DNA from: Flavobacteriales bacterium
Lineage (GTDB): Bacteria > Bacteroidota > Bacteroidia > Flavobacteriales > Flavobacteriaceae
Reading direction: 5' to 3'
DNA: 7,815 nt
Assembly (NCBI GenBank): GCA_026983815.1
Contig: JALSTJ010000385.1
Coordinates: 1-7,815, forward strand
Shown piece after piece: positions 6,258-7,815 of this stretch. The notes beneath the pieces were generated by a model. The model worked only from the letters and a program-made list of their open reading frames with translations, did not search any database and was not told the DNA's origin. Within the stretch, counting starts at the first letter, position 1; the number at the start of each line of letters is the position of its first letter. A program made the translations under genes and the position numbers.

Positions 6258-6812
6258 ATGAACACATTAATAATCGTAGCCAATCCAAAAACAGACAGTT
6301 TATCATTTGCCATAGCAAATAAATACAAGAAACTGGCAGAAGAAAAATCTCATAATGTCAAAATGATTGACTTGTATAGAACGCCCTACCAACAAGGATT
6401 TTTAACCTATCCGAAAGTCCATAAAACAGTAAAAACCAAAGAGATGGAGTATTTTCAATCACTTATTCAAGAAGCGGACGAATTGGTGTTTGTTTTTCCA
6501 TATTGGTGGGGAAGTATGCCCGCCATTTTAAAAAACTTTATCGATTGGAATTTTTCAAAAGGATTTGCTTTCAAATATGTCAATTCTCGTCCGGTGGGTT
6601 TACTAAAAGACAAAAAAGTTAAAATTTATACAACTACCGGTGCACCTTATTTTTATTATATGATTACGGGAGCTAACCGCAGATTGCGGAAAATGTTTCA
6701 AAAACAAATTATTGAATTTTGTGGCATGAAAATGGAATATTGTCGTATTTTTGGCGGAATTGACCAAAGCAAAACCGATGTTTCAAAAGTGATTGATAAA
6801 GTTAAATTTTAA
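6258..6812 (+). CDS. Flavodoxin-fold NAD(P)H oxidoreductase
   Basis: A 184-residue soluble protein with the flavodoxin-2 fold of quinone reductases and KefF/MdaB-like proteins, which bind FMN or FAD and pass two electrons from NAD(P)H to quinones or similar acceptors. The first strand LIIVANP (4-10) leads into KTDSLSFAIA (11-20), the flavin-phosphate loop. PYWWGSMPAILKNFIDW (81-97) is the family's signature isoalloxazine-binding motif. TTTGAP (125-130) is a second flavin loop, followed by a Tyr-rich substrate region (131-134). The length is typical (about 180-200). A 12-bp gap with a weak AAAAGAA upstream links it to the Dph6-like gene. Its last 11 bp overlap the 3' end of rsmE on the other strand. 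The natural acceptor is not visible. Confidence 0.87.
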   Translation: MNTLIIVANPKTDSLSFAIANKYKKLAEEKSHNVKMIDLYRTPYQQGFLTYPKVHKTVKTKEMEYFQSLIQEADELVFVFPYWWGSMPAILKNFIDWNFSKGFAFKYVNSRPVGLLKDKKVKIYTTTGAPYFYYMITGANRRLRKMFQKQIIEFCGMKMEYCRIFGGIDQSKTDVSKVIDKVKF

Positions 6813-7497
6813 AATGTATCGCCGTCAAACCGACAATTCCCGCAGTTTCCGTCCGCAATCGGTTTTCGGAAAGAAGCACCGGTTGAAAATCCCGCTGAAC
6901 GGCTTGTTCAAATTCCGATTCGGAAAAACCGCCTTCGGGACCTATCAGAAGGATTGTATCTTTTTTCGGACGAATTAAAGCGGAAATTTTTTCTTTGGAT
7001 TGACAATAGGCAATCAAGCGTTGTTGTTCTTTTACACCGATGATAAAATCTTTCCACGAAGTCAATGGATTCAGTCGGGGTAAATGATATTGCAAAGATT
7101 GTTTCATCGCTGCTACCAAAACCCTGTTATATCGTTCCATATTTATTTTTTTTCTTTCGGAATGTTCGGTGAGTAAGGGCGTAATTTCATCTATACCTAT
7201 TTCGGTGGCTTTTTCCAAAAACCACTCCATTCTATCGTTGCTTTTGGTAGGAGCAATGGCAATATGAATTTTAGGAGATTTTTTTTCATAATATTGATAG
7301 TCAATAATCTCCACCTTTGTTTTATTGGGATTATTATCTATGATTTTTGTTTTAAACAAACCGCCTTTTCCATTGGTAATCCAAACAATTTCTCCTATAT
7401 TTTTCCGTAGCACACGTGAAATATGACGACTTTCGTTTTTATCGAAAACAAAAAGTTTATCATCAGGATTTAAATCGGGAGCGTAAAATAGGTTCAT
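6802..7497 (-). CDS. rsmE: 16S rRNA (uracil(1498)-N3)-methyltransferase
   Basis: A 231-residue SPOUT-class methyltransferase that uses S-adenosylmethionine to methylate N3 of U1498 in the decoding region of 16S rRNA. The N-terminal PUA-like RNA-binding domain (about 1-70) carries HISRVLR (25-31). KATEIGID (96-103) and the segment MKQSLQYHLPRL (131-142) are core family motifs. The trefoil-knot SAM site is formed by LLIGPEGGFS (183-192) and LSENRLRTETAG (209-220). The length fits RsmE (about 230-250). The ATG at 7497 starts the standard MNLFYAP beginning seen in Bacteroidota RsmE proteins. It converges on and overlaps the oxidoreductase gene by 11 bp. No clean -33/-7 pair was found upstream, although a TTGACA-like stretch sits at 7542-7547 on this strand. 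Confidence 0.95.
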   Translation of the reverse strand: MNLFYAPDLNPDDKLFVFDKNESRHISRVLRKNIGEIVWITNGKGGLFKTKIIDNNPNKTKVEIIDYQYYEKKSPKIHIAIAPTKSNDRMEWFLEKATEIGIDEITPLLTEHSERKKINMERYNRVLVAAMKQSLQYHLPRLNPLTSWKDFIIGVKEQQRLIAYCQSKEKISALIRPKKDTILLIGPEGGFSESEFEQAVQRDFQPVLLSENRLRTETAGIVGLTAIHFKI

Positions 7498-7692
7498 TTG
7501 TTTTGCTAATGAATTTAAATAAAATGCAAATTACAATTTTTTTGTCAAGCTCTTATATTATTTAAAATTTCATCATCCGAATATTTGGTAATAATCTGAT
7601 TTTTAGATAAAAAAATTTTTTAAAAACAAAAAAAATTATTATTTTTATCCAAAATTATTTTGATTATTGTTCTATTAATAAAAAAATTTGTT
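7498..7692. other. A/T-rich divergent spacer between rsmE and the secreted-protein gene
   Basis: This 195-bp spacer contains no open frame worth calling. Its right half (7600-7690) is almost pure A/T with long A- and T-tracts, including A7T6 at 7609-7621, so intrinsic bending or an UP-element-like role is possible. A -7-like box TTATTTTG (7655-7662, one mismatch to TAnnTTTG) lies about 30 bp before the ATG at 7693, but no matching -33 element is visible. Confidence 0.35.
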
Positions 7693-7815
7693 ATGAAAAA
7701 ACATCTACTACTTATTTTATTAAGTGTTTGGATTAATTTACCTGCACAAATTCAATTTCAAGCACACACGGTTACCGAAAATACAAACCACACGATTTTA
7801 GATGTTAAAAAAAGT
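7693..7815 (+). CDS. N-terminus of a secreted protein with signal peptide (partial)
   Basis: The first 41 codons of a gene that runs out of the window. MKKHLLLILLSVWINLPA is a typical Sec signal peptide: two Lys, a Leu/Ile-rich core and a probable cleavage after Ala18, leaving a mature protein beginning QIQFQAH. The mature start, ending in ILDVKKS at the window edge, resembles the N-termini of flavobacterial exported proteins with FG-GAP/VCBS repeats, many of which carry a type IX secretion tail. That is a weak inference from few residues, and no repeat is visible here. The ATG is the first in frame and is preceded by A/T-rich leader sequence. Export across the inner membrane is well supported; the function is unknown. 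Confidence 0.7.
   Translation, partial: MKKHLLLILLSVWINLPAQIQFQAHTVTENTNHTILDVKKS

Noticed and set aside
6793..6978. Plus-strand 61-codon open frame over the 3' end of rsmE
   Set aside because: It is antisense to the conserved SAM-binding knot of rsmE and its product has no recognisable features.
7646..7659. TATCCAAAATTATT, also present at 4768-4781 in the PiT promoter
   Set aside because: At 4768 it contains the -7 box on the minus strand, but at 7646 no -33 element lies 19 bp away and the only minus-strand gene, rsmE, starts about 150 bp off. Probably chance in A/T-rich DNA.
7659..7690. TTTG-N20-AAAATTTG just before the secreted-protein ATG
   Set aside because: The -7 box would end two bases before the start codon, placing the transcription start inside the coding region.

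Overview
This window looks like ordinary housekeeping chromosome from a low-GC member of the Bacteroidota, most likely a flavobacterium. The support is the strong A/T bias, the near absence of Shine-Dalgarno sequences, Bacteroidota-style promoters (one close match to TTTG-N19-TAnnTTTG), and protein sequences of flavobacterial character, including a large PiT phosphate transporter with a soluble C-terminal extension. I see no rRNA, tRNA, CRISPR array, transposase, integrase or phage gene.

Layout, left to right. The window opens with the last 17 codons of a plus-strand gene ending in a His-rich, metal-binding-type tail (SlyD-like is the best guess), followed by a strong bidirectional hairpin terminator and a small cluster of inverted repeats. 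A minus-strand 3-hydroxybutyryl-CoA dehydrogenase gene (183-1073) converges on that terminator. Divergent from it is a two-gene plus-strand unit: pcm (protein-L-isoaspartate methyltransferase) directly abutting a small alpha/beta hydrolase gene. Converging on that unit is the minus-strand PiT phosphate transporter (2484-4745), which has its own promoter. Upstream of it on the same strand is a maf nucleotide pyrophosphatase gene.

Divergent from maf is a second two-gene plus-strand unit: a Dph6-like PP-loop ATPase and a flavodoxin-fold NAD(P)H oxidoreductase. The latter overlaps, tail to tail by 11 bp, the minus-strand rsmE gene (16S rRNA m3U1498 methyltransferase). After a 195-bp, very A/T-rich divergent spacer, the window ends in the first 41 codons of a secreted protein with a clear signal peptide.

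The genes do not form one pathway. They are small independent units: CoA metabolism, protein repair, phosphate uptake, nucleotide-pool cleaning and rRNA modification. No undescribed system is evident. The points most worth a second look are the bacterial Dph6-like protein paired with an oxidoreductase, the PiT transporter fused to a helical regulatory-like domain, the homopolymer inside its promoter spacer, and the palindrome cluster near the left edge.
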